Shown here one piece after another: positions 25,722 to 32,682 of a stretch of DNA of 64,000 bases. Position 1 is the first letter of the stretch; the number at the start of each line of letters is the position of its first letter. The notes beneath the pieces were generated by a model that worked only from the letters and a program-made list of their open reading frames with translations, did no database searches and had not been told where the DNA came from. Made by a program: the position numbers and the translations under genes. The DNA is from Proteobacteria bacterium DTSAM18 (lineage in GTDB: Bacteria > Myxococcota_A > UBA796 > GCA-2862545). The DNA is taken from contig JARACJ010000001.1 in assembly GCA_028767165.1 (NCBI GenBank), positions 186,001 to 250,000 on the forward strand, written 5' to 3'.

Positions 25722-26504
25722 GTGGAGGGCCCCGGCTACACCTGGCGCACCGACGAGCCACTCGCCCGGCACACGCCCACCCGCACGGGAGGGCCGGCAC
25801 AGGCCTATGTGGTGGTGCACCGGGTGGAGGGCCTTGCGGCGGTCTACGTACGCTGCAAGCAGGAAGGCCTGAAACGCAACTTCCTCGGCGCCGGGAGCCG
25901 GACCATCTTTCGGGATGGCGAGGTGGCGGGTGCCGTCATCCGGCTCGGTCATGGGTTCTGCCACCTGAAGGCTTCCGACGGCATCGTGGAGGCCGGGGCA
26001 GGGCTGCCCTTGGCGGCCCTGTGTTCCGTGGTGCCACAGGCCGACGCCCTCGCCGGTGTCCGGCATGCCATGGGGTCGGTGGGTGCCTCCATCGCGACAG
26101 ACGAGGGCTGGGAGCCCTTCGTCGATCAGGTGGCGTGGTTCTCCCGCAGCAAGGTGAAGTGGGGAAGCCTTCGGGACTTCCGCTCCACCCGGGGACAGCC
26201 CCTCGTGGTCGGTGTGCGGCTGAAGCTGGCAGTACAGGCGGAACTGCCGGACGTCCAGGCCGGCGCCCGCTGGTTCGACGCGCTCGACGGCGACGACGTG
26301 GCCGCCGCGTTCCGGGCCGTGGGTCTGCAGAACGCGCGGCTGCGGAGCGTGCTGCTCCCCGAGGAACACCTCGACAGGCTGGTCCACCTCGGTGGGGGCT
26401 CTGCACGGGACCTCGCCCTGTTCCAGAAGTCCATCATCGACCGCGTGCACAAGGAGAGGGGCGTGCGCCTCGGTCCGGGGCTCGCCTGGGTGGGCAGGGG
26501 CTGA
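25722..26504 (+). CDS. MurB-like protein lacking catalytic residues
   Basis: A 260-residue protein in the murB position with recognisable MurB features: PLARHTPTRTGGPA, a flavin-loop remnant FLGAGSRTIFRDG (normally GGGSNLLV-DG), EAGAGLPLAAL and a C-terminal QKSIIDRVHKERGV. However, the GTVGG-x-x-x-NAG segment has become MGSVGASIATDEG, the GS-V/C-F-KNP motif with the catalytic serine is gone, and the LEPE motif with the catalytic glutamate reads LGPG. It may bind flavin or nucleotide yet not reduce enolpyruvyl-UDP-GlcNAc. The start is GTG at 25722, one base after the murC stop. A true MurB would need to be encoded elsewhere. Confidence 0.7.
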   Translation: MEGPGYTWRTDEPLARHTPTRTGGPAQAYVVVHRVEGLAAVYVRCKQEGLKRNFLGAGSRTIFRDGEVAGAVIRLGHGFCHLKASDGIVEAGAGLPLAALCSVVPQADALAGVRHAMGSVGASIATDEGWEPFVDQVAWFSRSKVKWGSLRDFRSTRGQPLVVGVRLKLAVQAELPDVQAGARWFDALDGDDVAAAFRAVGLQNARLRSVLLPEEHLDRLVHLGGGSARDLALFQKSIIDRVHKERGVRLGPGLAWVGRG

Positions 26505-26797
26505 ACGCGCCATCGGTCGGGCGCGGCGTCGAGCCGGCGAAGTTGCCCGGCGAACGATCGCAATCCAGGAATGCAAGGTCCCAGTTTGATGTCTGATCGA
26601 TACCGTTCGCTGGAGCCATCGTCCGAAATCCAGGGGAGTGCGACGGGCTTCCCGAACCCGTGAGGAGGGCTTTCATCCATCTCGCGACGATGACCGTCGC
26701 GCCATGTCGTGCGCGCCGCGGCAGTCTCATGGATGAACCCCAAGAAGTGGGCTCTGGAGGCGCTGAAGGGCCGATTTCGCAGAAATAACTTTTCCTG
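26505..26797. other. Intergenic region between murB-like gene and ftsQ
   Basis: No gene or strong hairpin is seen. The last 40 bases are distinctly AT-rich for this chromosome (AGAAATAACTTTTCCTG), as expected near a promoter. In many dcw clusters ddl would lie here; no remnant of it is visible. Confidence 0.6.
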
Positions 26798-26826
26798 TTG
26801 AAAGCCCCGGAGCATGGCACTACACT
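26798..26826 (+). promoter_or_regulatory. Candidate promoter for ftsQ-ftsZ
   Basis: TTGAAA at 26798-26803, a 17-base spacer and TACACT at 26821-26826, downstream of an AT-rich stretch. The -10 falls inside the first codons of the longest ftsQ frame, so if used, translation must begin further in, for example at GTG 26835 or ATG 26901. It would separate division genes ftsQ and ftsZ from the wall-synthesis part of the cluster. Confidence 0.5.
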
Positions 26827-27620
26827 CCTCGCCAGTGACGCAGGAAGCCCCTGCGGCCCCCGCCTATACCCTCCGCCACCTCCCGCCACCGGGTTTGCGC
26901 ATGCCCTGGTACCGGTCTGCCGCACTAACGGTCGTCGTGCTGTCCGTCGCAGCATTCGGCTTGGTGCGCCCGGAGCGGCTGTACGTGTCGAAGGTGGAGT
27001 TCGAAGGCCACGCACGCGCCCACGAGGCCGAGCTCCGGCACCTGTCCGGCGTACGCAACGGGGCCACCATCTGGGAGGTCGACGTCGCCGACGTCTCCGC
27101 CTCCGTGCTGCTCCATCCGTGGGTCTCCAAGGTCACCACCACCCGTCGGCTCGATGGCACCGTCCACGTGGCGGTCCAGGAGCACGATCCCGTCGCCCTG
27201 CTCAGCCATGGTGGCCAGCTGTACTACCTCGATGCCGGGGGGCGGCCGTTCATGCGGGCGCTCACCGACGATCTCGACCACCCCATCATCTCCGGCCTCG
27301 GCCCGGAGCTCGAGCAGGTCAACCCCGAGCTGCCCGATCTGGTGGTCAACGATGCGCTGTGGCTGATGGAGCAGATGCACGAGCGGGGGCTCGTCGATCG
27401 TCAGCAGATCTCCGAGGTCCGCTTCAGTCGTACCCGTGGTTTCACGGTGCAACTCGCGGGCAGTCAACCTGCCGCGCGCGTGCTGTTCGGGTTCGGCAGC
27501 TACGAGCGACAGCTCGACCACCTCGCCAGCCTGTTGCACCGTGGGGTCGATCTCTCCGAGCCCCTTCATGTCGATGTCGCGCCCCGCACGGTCGCCATCG
27601 TTCGGCCCATCGAGGCCTGA
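26814..27620 (+). CDS. ftsQ: Cell division protein FtsQ (DivIB family)
   Basis: A 268-residue bitopic division protein. A membrane segment (about residues 36-53) is followed by a POTRA domain beginning LYVSKVEFEGHARAHEAEL and the beta domain that binds FtsB. The longest frame starts at ATG 26814 with GGAG only two bases upstream; GTG 26835 or ATG 26901 would fit better if the promoter at 26798-26826 is real. FtsQ links FtsL/FtsB to the divisome in the periplasm. ftsA, which normally follows, is absent: ftsZ starts 84 bases downstream. Confidence 0.88.
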   Translation: MALHSSPVTQEAPAAPAYTLRHLPPPGLRMPWYRSAALTVVVLSVAAFGLVRPERLYVSKVEFEGHARAHEAELRHLSGVRNGATIWEVDVADVSASVLLHPWVSKVTTTRRLDGTVHVAVQEHDPVALLSHGGQLYYLDAGGRPFMRALTDDLDHPIISGLGPELEQVNPELPDLVVNDALWLMEQMHERGLVDRQQISEVRFSRTRGFTVQLAGSQPAARVLFGFGSYERQLDHLASLLHRGVDLSEPLHVDVAPRTVAIVRPIEA

Positions 27621-27704
27621 TCTGTTTTTCTGACACCTCATGTTCCTCTGCGGACCACCCGCCCTGAACCGCCCGAGCCCGCCCAACCATCCGGAGGCCC
27701 TGCC

Positions 27705-28829
27705 ATGATTGAGATGATCGAAGACGAAGTGACCACTGGCGCCCGCATCAAGGTGATCGGCGTCGGTGGTGGTGGTGGCAACGCCATCAACACCATGATC
27801 GCCTCCGGCCTCACCGGCGTCGAGTTCATCGCCATGAACACCGATGCCCAGGACCTCCGCCGCTCCCTCGCCCCCCGTCGCTTCCAGCTCGGTGCCCAGC
27901 TCACCAAGGGTCTCGGCGCCGGCGCCAACCCCGAGGTGGGCCGCGAGGCAGCCCTCGAGGATCGGGATCGGATCGCGGAGCTGGTGGTGGGCGCAGACAT
28001 GGTCTTCATCACCGCGGGCATGGGTGGTGGTACGGGCACCGGTGCGGCTCCGGTGATCGCGCAGGTGGCGCGTGAGTGCGGTGCACTCACGGTGGCGGTG
28101 GTCACGCGGCCCTTCTCCTTCGAGGGCAAGCGTCGTCGTCGGCAGGCGGCGGAGGGCATCGAGGCACTGGCGGCCAACGTCGACACCCTCATCACCATCC
28201 CCAACCAGCGCCTCATCTCCATGGCCAACGACCGCACCAGCATGAAGGAGGCCTTCCGCATGGCCGACGAAGTGCTGCTGCAGGCCGTCAAGGGTGTCTC
28301 CGACCTCATCAACTACCAGGGTGAGGTCAACGTCGACTTCGCCGACGTCCGCACCATCATGAGCGGCAAGGGCGTGGCACTGATGGGCGTGGGCGTGGCC
28401 CGCGGCGAGCACAAGACCGTCGAGGCCGCACAGCGCGCGATCTCCTCGCCGCTGCTCGACGACGTCTCCATGATCGGCGCCACCAGCGTGCTCATCAACC
28501 TCACCGCTGGCGAGGATCTCACCCTGTACGAGGCCAACGAGGCCCTCACCCTCATCCAGGAAGAGGCGCACGAGGATGCCCAGGTCATCTTCGGCTGGGT
28601 CATCGACGAGTCCCTCAAGGACGAGGTCCGGGTCACGGTCATCGCCACCGGCTTCGAGGAGGCCCGCCAGGTCATGCCGTCCCAGTCCATGGAGCGCCTG
28701 GTCAACGAGCGCGTGTACGCCCGTGGCGGCAGCCGTCGTCCGGCCCCCCGCGGTCGTGAGCTGGCCAGCAACATGGGCCGCGTGCCCGACGACTACGACA
28801 TCCCCACCTTCTTCAAGCAGGTGGACTGA
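27705..28829 (+). CDS. ftsZ: Cell division GTPase FtsZ
   Basis: A 374-residue tubulin-like GTPase that forms the Z-ring. The tubulin signature GGGTGTG is at residues 107-113, and the T7-loop (NVDFADV) and the C-terminal conserved peptide ([13 protein letters not shown]) are intact. The linker between core and peptide is short, about 30 residues and Arg/Gly/Pro-rich. GGAGG lies seven bases before the ATG. FtsA, the usual membrane tether, is not encoded next door. A GC-rich hairpin follows the stop. Confidence 0.98.
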   Translation: MIEMIEDEVTTGARIKVIGVGGGGGNAINTMIASGLTGVEFIAMNTDAQDLRRSLAPRRFQLGAQLTKGLGAGANPEVGREAALEDRDRIAELVVGADMVFITAGMGGGTGTGAAPVIAQVARECGALTVAVVTRPFSFEGKRRRRQAAEGIEALAANVDTLITIPNQRLISMANDRTSMKEAFRMADEVLLQAVKGVSDLINYQGEVNVDFADVRTIMSGKGVALMGVGVARGEHKTVEAAQRAISSPLLDDVSMIGATSVLINLTAGEDLTLYEANEALTLIQEEAHEDAQVIFGWVIDESLKDEVRVTVIATGFEEARQVMPSQSMERLVNERVYARGGSRRPAPRGRELASNMGRVPDDYDIPTFFKQVD

Positions 28830-28845
28830 CCCCTGAACGAAGAGC

Positions 28846-28871
28846 GCCGGCGCCCCGTGAAGGGCGCCGGC
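28846..28871 (+). terminator. GC-rich hairpin after ftsZ
   Basis: A perfect 10-bp stem GCCGGCGCCC/GGGCGCCGGC with a six-base loop, 17 bases after the ftsZ stop. No T-tract follows, so it is either a weak or factor-assisted terminator, or a 3'-end stabiliser of the dcw transcript. Confidence 0.55.
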
Positions 28872-29160
28872 TGCTGGAAACACGCGGGGGAGATCTGGTA
28901 CCCCCTTCTGTTGGCAGAAGGTGGGCTTCATATTACCGTTTCTGGCTTCCCTGACAGAAGGGCATGCACTCCGCGGCAAGGGACGAATCCCTGGGTGTTT
29001 TCACGAGGGGGACACGATGATGGCTCCCGTAGGCGAAGCTCCCAGCACCTCGATCCTACCCCCCTCATCCCCCCATGCCAAGTGGGGGATGCCGCCCGAG
29101 ACAAAATGGGTCACATGGCTCCTGTCAGGCTCGTCGTTCGAACCGCCCAAAGGAGTGTCC
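28872..29160. other. Leader region between ftsZ and cpoB with mutually exclusive stems
   Basis: No gene is seen. GGGGG (28886-28890) can pair with CCCCC (28901-28905), or the latter can join a 10-bp bulged stem CCCCCTTCTG-TTGG-CAGAAGGTGGG (28901-28925). The two pairings exclude each other. A second hairpin CCCCCA/TGGGGG lies near 29071-29088. A stretch containing CATATTACC at 28929 is AT-richer than its surroundings, but no proper promoter pair was found. Confidence 0.45.
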
Positions 29161-30000
29161 ATGACTGCCCGTGTTCTTCTGCTTTGCTCCCTCGGCCTCG
29201 GGGGCTGCGCCCACTTCGGTGGGCACCAGGTCGATCTGCAGAGGGGCTACGAGACCGCCCACCAGCGGGCGGCGCTCGCCGAGCAGGCGCTGGTCGCGAT
29301 GGAGGAGCGTCTGGAGCGCCTCGAAAAGCTGGTGGCTGAGGGCGCTGGTGCTTCCGGAACGAGCCTCGCCGATGCGAATGCAGAGGTCGCACGCCTGCGT
29401 GGACGGATCGAGCAGCTCGAGTTCGAGATGCAGGAGATGGGTCAGCTCTTCGAGCAGATCCAGATCACCTTCGAGGAGCGTCAGCTCAACGACGAGGCGC
29501 GGCTGCGCCAGCTCGAGGGCCTGCTCGGCGTCCAGCCCCCCGAGGCCGTCCGGCTCCGTCCGGGTGAGCAGGGCGCTACGGGCACGCCCGTCCCTGCCGA
29601 CGTGGAGGCACCGGTCAAGGTCGACACCCCCGTCACCCCCGAGGAGCGCCTGCAGGCTGCCAACGAGCACCTGGCGGCCGGCAGGGTCGCGGCGGGGCGC
29701 GCGATGGCCAACGGCGTGCTCCAGTCGGAGGCCGGCATGCCCGCCAAGGCCCACGCCCAGTACCTGGTGGGGGAGTCGTGGATGGCCGACGAGGAGTACG
29801 TCAAGGCCGTGGAGGCCTACCGGGCGGTGATCGATCAGCACGGTTCGTCCCCCTGGGCGCCGGAGGCCATGCTCCGCATCGGTGATGCCTTCGGAATGCT
29901 CGGCCGCAAGAACGACGCCAAGGTGTTCTACGAGAGCGTCATCACGCGGTATCCCAAGTCGGAAGCGGCCGGCACCGCACGTCGCCGACTCGGTCGCTGA
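29161..30000 (+). CDS. CpoB/YbgF-like lipoprotein with coiled coil and TPRs
   Basis: A 279-residue lipoprotein: signal with lipobox LGLGGC, then a coiled coil (about residues 30-120, repeated Leu/Glu pattern), a Pro-rich linker, and a C-terminal TPR region (about 165-279) ending YPKSEAAGTARRRLGR. This is the layout of CpoB/YbgF, the periplasmic coordinator of Tol-Pal and septal wall synthesis; E. coli CpoB is not lipidated, whereas here a cysteine follows the signal. AAGGAG lies upstream of the ATG at 29161. No tol-pal genes adjoin it. Its place next to ftsZ is consistent with a division role. Confidence 0.75.
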   Translation: MTARVLLLCSLGLGGCAHFGGHQVDLQRGYETAHQRAALAEQALVAMEERLERLEKLVAEGAGASGTSLADANAEVARLRGRIEQLEFEMQEMGQLFEQIQITFEERQLNDEARLRQLEGLLGVQPPEAVRLRPGEQGATGTPVPADVEAPVKVDTPVTPEERLQAANEHLAAGRVAAGRAMANGVLQSEAGMPAKAHAQYLVGESWMADEEYVKAVEAYRAVIDQHGSSPWAPEAMLRIGDAFGMLGRKNDAKVFYESVITRYPKSEAAGTARRRLGR

Positions 30001-30098
30001 GCGGGCTGTCCAGCTGGAAGGGATGAAATCGATGGGCCATCTGGACCGCCCCGAACGCCGGTGTTATGGTCCAACTCCGACAGCCAAATCCAAGAGAT

Positions 30099-30136
30099 TC
30101 GGGAGTCGACCTCTGGTCGCTCCCGATTTGTTTTTG
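30099..30136 (+). terminator. Terminator-like stem in the rimP-nusA leader
   Basis: A 12-bp stem with one bulged T (TCGGGAG and CGACC pairing GGTCG and CTCCCGA), a three-base loop and the tail TTTGTTTTTG. The tail ends nine bases before the rimP start codon and includes part of its ribosome binding region. A -10-like TATGGT lies at 30065-30070. It looks like an attenuator in the leader of the nusA-infB operon rather than the end of cpoB, which stopped about 100 bases earlier; either reading remains possible. Confidence 0.7.
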
Positions 30137-30144
30137 TGGGAACC

Positions 30145-30684
30145 ATGCACCCTTCCGACATCCGATGGACCATCCGAGAGCTGGTCGAGCCCACCATCCA
30201 ACGCATGGGCTTCGATCTGGTCGCCGTGGAGTGGGGTGGTGGCCGCCGCCGACCGACCCTGCGCCTCAGCGTGGATGCGCCCGGTGGCATCGGCGCTGAC
30301 GACTGCGCTGCCGTCTCCCGCCGCGTCTCCCTCCTGCTCGACGAAGCCGATCCCATCTCCGCGGCGTATGTCCTCGAGGTGAGCTCGCCAGGCATGGAAC
30401 GACCCATGCAGCGCCTGTCGGACTTCCGGCGGTTCGTGGGCTACACCGTCCGGCTCCGCCTGGTCGAGGGGCTGCCCCGTCGCCGTTTCACGGGAGAGCT
30501 CAAGGCCGTCCACGGTGAGGTCCTGTCCATCGAAGTCGATGGCGAGGTCCACGAGATCGATTTCGAGGATGTGGAGCACGGTCAACTGGTCCTCACCCTC
30601 GAGGAATACGACGCGCTGAAGGAAGGCCTCCCCGCCGATCCCGGCCCCGCGTCTTCCTCCACGTCATCCCAAGAGCAGGAGTAG
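30145..30684 (+). CDS. rimP: Ribosome maturation factor RimP
   Basis: A 179-residue factor for 30S subunit assembly. It has the N-terminal domain motif LVEPTIQRMGFDLVAVEW, the middle LEVSSPGMERPM signature and a C-terminal SH3-like beta domain. The ATG at 30145 is where family similarity begins, though the frame extends further upstream. rimP-nusA-ylxR-infB is a conserved operon. Its start follows an attenuator-like stem directly, and the last 20 residues are Ser/Pro-rich. Confidence 0.95.
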   Translation: MHPSDIRWTIRELVEPTIQRMGFDLVAVEWGGGRRRPTLRLSVDAPGGIGADDCAAVSRRVSLLLDEADPISAAYVLEVSSPGMERPMQRLSDFRRFVGYTVRLRLVEGLPRRRFTGELKAVHGEVLSIEVDGEVHEIDFEDVEHGQLVLTLEEYDALKEGLPADPGPASSSTSSQEQE

Positions 30685-30691
30685 CGTCATC

Positions 30692-31978
30692 ATGATCATG
30701 AGTGAGCTGGCACGTCTGGTCGATGCCATCTACCGCGAGAAGAGCATCCCCCGTGAGACGGTCATCGAGATCGTCGAGTCCGCCATCGAGGCGGCTGCTC
30801 GCAAGGCTCTGGGAACCACCCGCGACCTCGAGGTCCAGTACGACGACGATGCCGGCGAGGTCGACATCTTCGAGTTCAAGACCGTCGTCGAGGGCGAGGC
30901 CGAGACCGAGACCGAGATCAGCCTGGAGGAGGCCGTCCAGGAGGATCCCGACGCTCAGATCGGTGACTCCCTCGGTTTCCGCATCGACATGGAGACCGGC
31001 GAGCTCGGTCGCATCGCTGCCCAGACCGCCAAGCAGGTCATCATCCAGAAGATCCGCGATGCCGAGCGCGAGCTCACCTTCGACGAGTTCAAGGACCGCA
31101 AGGGCGAGCTCATCACGGGCATCGTGCGGCGGTTCGAGAAGGGCAACATCATCGTCGACCTGAACCGTGCCGAGGCCATCCTGCCCCGCCGTGAGCAGGT
31201 CCCCAGCGAGACCTACCGCCCCGGCGACCGCATCCAGGCCTTCGTGCTCGACATCACCCGGGCCACCCGTCAGCCCCAGGTCGTGCTCTCCCGCACCCAT
31301 CCCGGCCTCATCGAGAAGCTCTTCGAGATGTACGTCCCCGAGATCTACGAGGGTGTCGTCCGCATCGAGGCCTGTGCCCGTGAGCCCGGCCAGCGCGCCA
31401 AGATCGCCGTGTCCTCCCTGGACAGCGATGTCGATCCCGTCGGCGCCTGCGTCGGTCTGAAGGGAAGCCGTGTCCAGTCCGTCGTCGGCGAGCTCCGCGG
31501 CGAGGCCATCGACATCATCCCCTTCCACGAGGATCCCGCGCGGTTCATCGTGCACGCCATCGCACCCGCGCAGGTCGCGCGCGTCTACATCGACGAAGAC
31601 AGCCACACCATGGAGCTCATCGTTCCCGACGATCAGCTCGCCAAGGCCATCGGTCGTCGCGGCCAGAACGTGCGTCTGGCGTCCCAGCTCGCGGGCTGGA
31701 AGGTCGACATCGTCTCCGAGAGCAAGCACTACACCCAGCAGGACGAGGCCCGCAACGAGCTCGTCCGCGTGGCCTCCCTCGACGAGGAGGGTGTCGAGCT
31801 GCTCCTGCGCGCCGGCTTCCAGTCCGCCCAGGAACTCGCCGACTCCGACCCCGCGGAGATCGAGTCCATTCTCGGTGTGAGCGAGGCACTCGGAGCGCAG
31901 ATCGTCGAGGATGCCGACGCCGTCGTCGAGAGCCTCATCATGGAAGAAGCCGCTCGTCGCCAGACCAGCGAGTCCTGA
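30692..31978 (+). CDS. nusA: Transcription termination/antitermination factor NusA
   Basis: A 428-residue RNA polymerase-binding factor controlling pausing, termination and antitermination. The N-terminal RNAP-binding domain (1-130), S1 domain (about 137-200), two KH domains ([14 protein letters not shown] near 255; [17 protein letters not shown] near 323) and one C-terminal helix-hairpin repeat (about 363-410) are visible. The E. coli protein has two such acidic repeats; one is found here. AGGAG precedes the ATG at 30692. NusA autoregulation through its leader is known in other bacteria, and a terminator-like stem lies ahead of rimP. Confidence 0.97.
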   Translation: MIMSELARLVDAIYREKSIPRETVIEIVESAIEAAARKALGTTRDLEVQYDDDAGEVDIFEFKTVVEGEAETETEISLEEAVQEDPDAQIGDSLGFRIDMETGELGRIAAQTAKQVIIQKIRDAERELTFDEFKDRKGELITGIVRRFEKGNIIVDLNRAEAILPRREQVPSETYRPGDRIQAFVLDITRATRQPQVVLSRTHPGLIEKLFEMYVPEIYEGVVRIEACAREPGQRAKIAVSSLDSDVDPVGACVGLKGSRVQSVVGELRGEAIDIIPFHEDPARFIVHAIAPAQVARVYIDEDSHTMELIVPDDQLAKAIGRRGQNVRLASQLAGWKVDIVSESKHYTQQDEARNELVRVASLDEEGVELLLRAGFQSAQELADSDPAEIESILGVSEALGAQIVEDADAVVESLIMEEAARRQTSES

Positions 31979-31981
31979 TCC

Positions 31982-32542
31982 ATGTCCAAGGCCGTCCGAA
32001 GCTGTGCCGTGACCCGGGAGAAAGGCGATGCCGACTCCCTGGTCCGGCTCGTGGCGGCCCCTGATGGCCGGGTTGTGGTCGATCTGAAGGGATCGCTGCC
32101 TGGCCGGGGCGTCTGGATCAAGCCCTCTGCCGAGGTGCTGCGTCGCCTTCCGAAGGCCACCAAGGGCATCGAGCGCAAGCTCGGCACCAAGGTGGATCCG
32201 GCGGAGCTGAAGTCCTCGCTTCGCGCCAGCCTGCAGCGTGCGGTACTCGACGCGCTCTCGCTGGCACGTGCCGGTGGCGTGCTCGTGCCCGGTCACGATC
32301 GCGTACTGGCTGCCGTCGAGCAGCTCGCTGCCGTCGTCGTCGCCAGTGATGCGGCCAGCCGTACCGAAGAGTCGGTGCGGGCCGCGATGCCCGAAGAGGT
32401 TCCGGTCTACAGCCTCCCGTGCACCGGCGATGAACTCGGCGCGAGGATCGGTCGAGGCAAGGTGGTGGTGGCCGGCGTGGTCAAGGGGCGGCTGACACGT
32501 ACGTTGGTTCGTCGGTTGCGCCAGTTGTCGGACCTGGGTTAG
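31982..32542 (+). CDS. YlxR (DUF448)-L7Ae/YlxQ-like fusion
   Basis: A 186-residue protein whose N-terminal half (RSCAVTREKGDADSLVRLV and PGRGVWIKPS) matches YlxR/DUF448, an RNA-binding protein, and whose C-terminal half (ALSLARAGGVLVPGHDRV to RIGRGKVVVAGV) resembles the L7Ae-like YlxQ. In Firmicutes these are two adjacent genes, ylxR and ylxQ, between nusA and infB; here they are one. It starts three bases after the nusA stop. A role linked to NusA, RNase P RNA or ribosomal RNA has been proposed for the family. Confidence 0.85.
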   Translation: MSKAVRSCAVTREKGDADSLVRLVAAPDGRVVVDLKGSLPGRGVWIKPSAEVLRRLPKATKGIERKLGTKVDPAELKSSLRASLQRAVLDALSLARAGGVLVPGHDRVLAAVEQLAAVVVASDAASRTEESVRAAMPEEVPVYSLPCTGDELGARIGRGKVVVAGVVKGRLTRTLVRRLRQLSDLG

Positions 32543-32682
32543 TCACCCCGCCTAGGTGCGTCCGGATCCTCTTTTCGGACCATGATTCCAATTGCTGCGC
32601 AGCCATGCGCCACCGCGCCCCCTTCGTGCCGCTTCCCGGTGCGTCGTGGCATGGCACGGGTCGATTCTCATCAAAGGGCTCC

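Noticed and set aside
25722-26504. Frameshift explaining the degenerate MurB
   Set aside because: The frame is continuous, both ends match MurB in the same frame, and the changed motifs are substitutions; the missing motifs were not seen in other frames.
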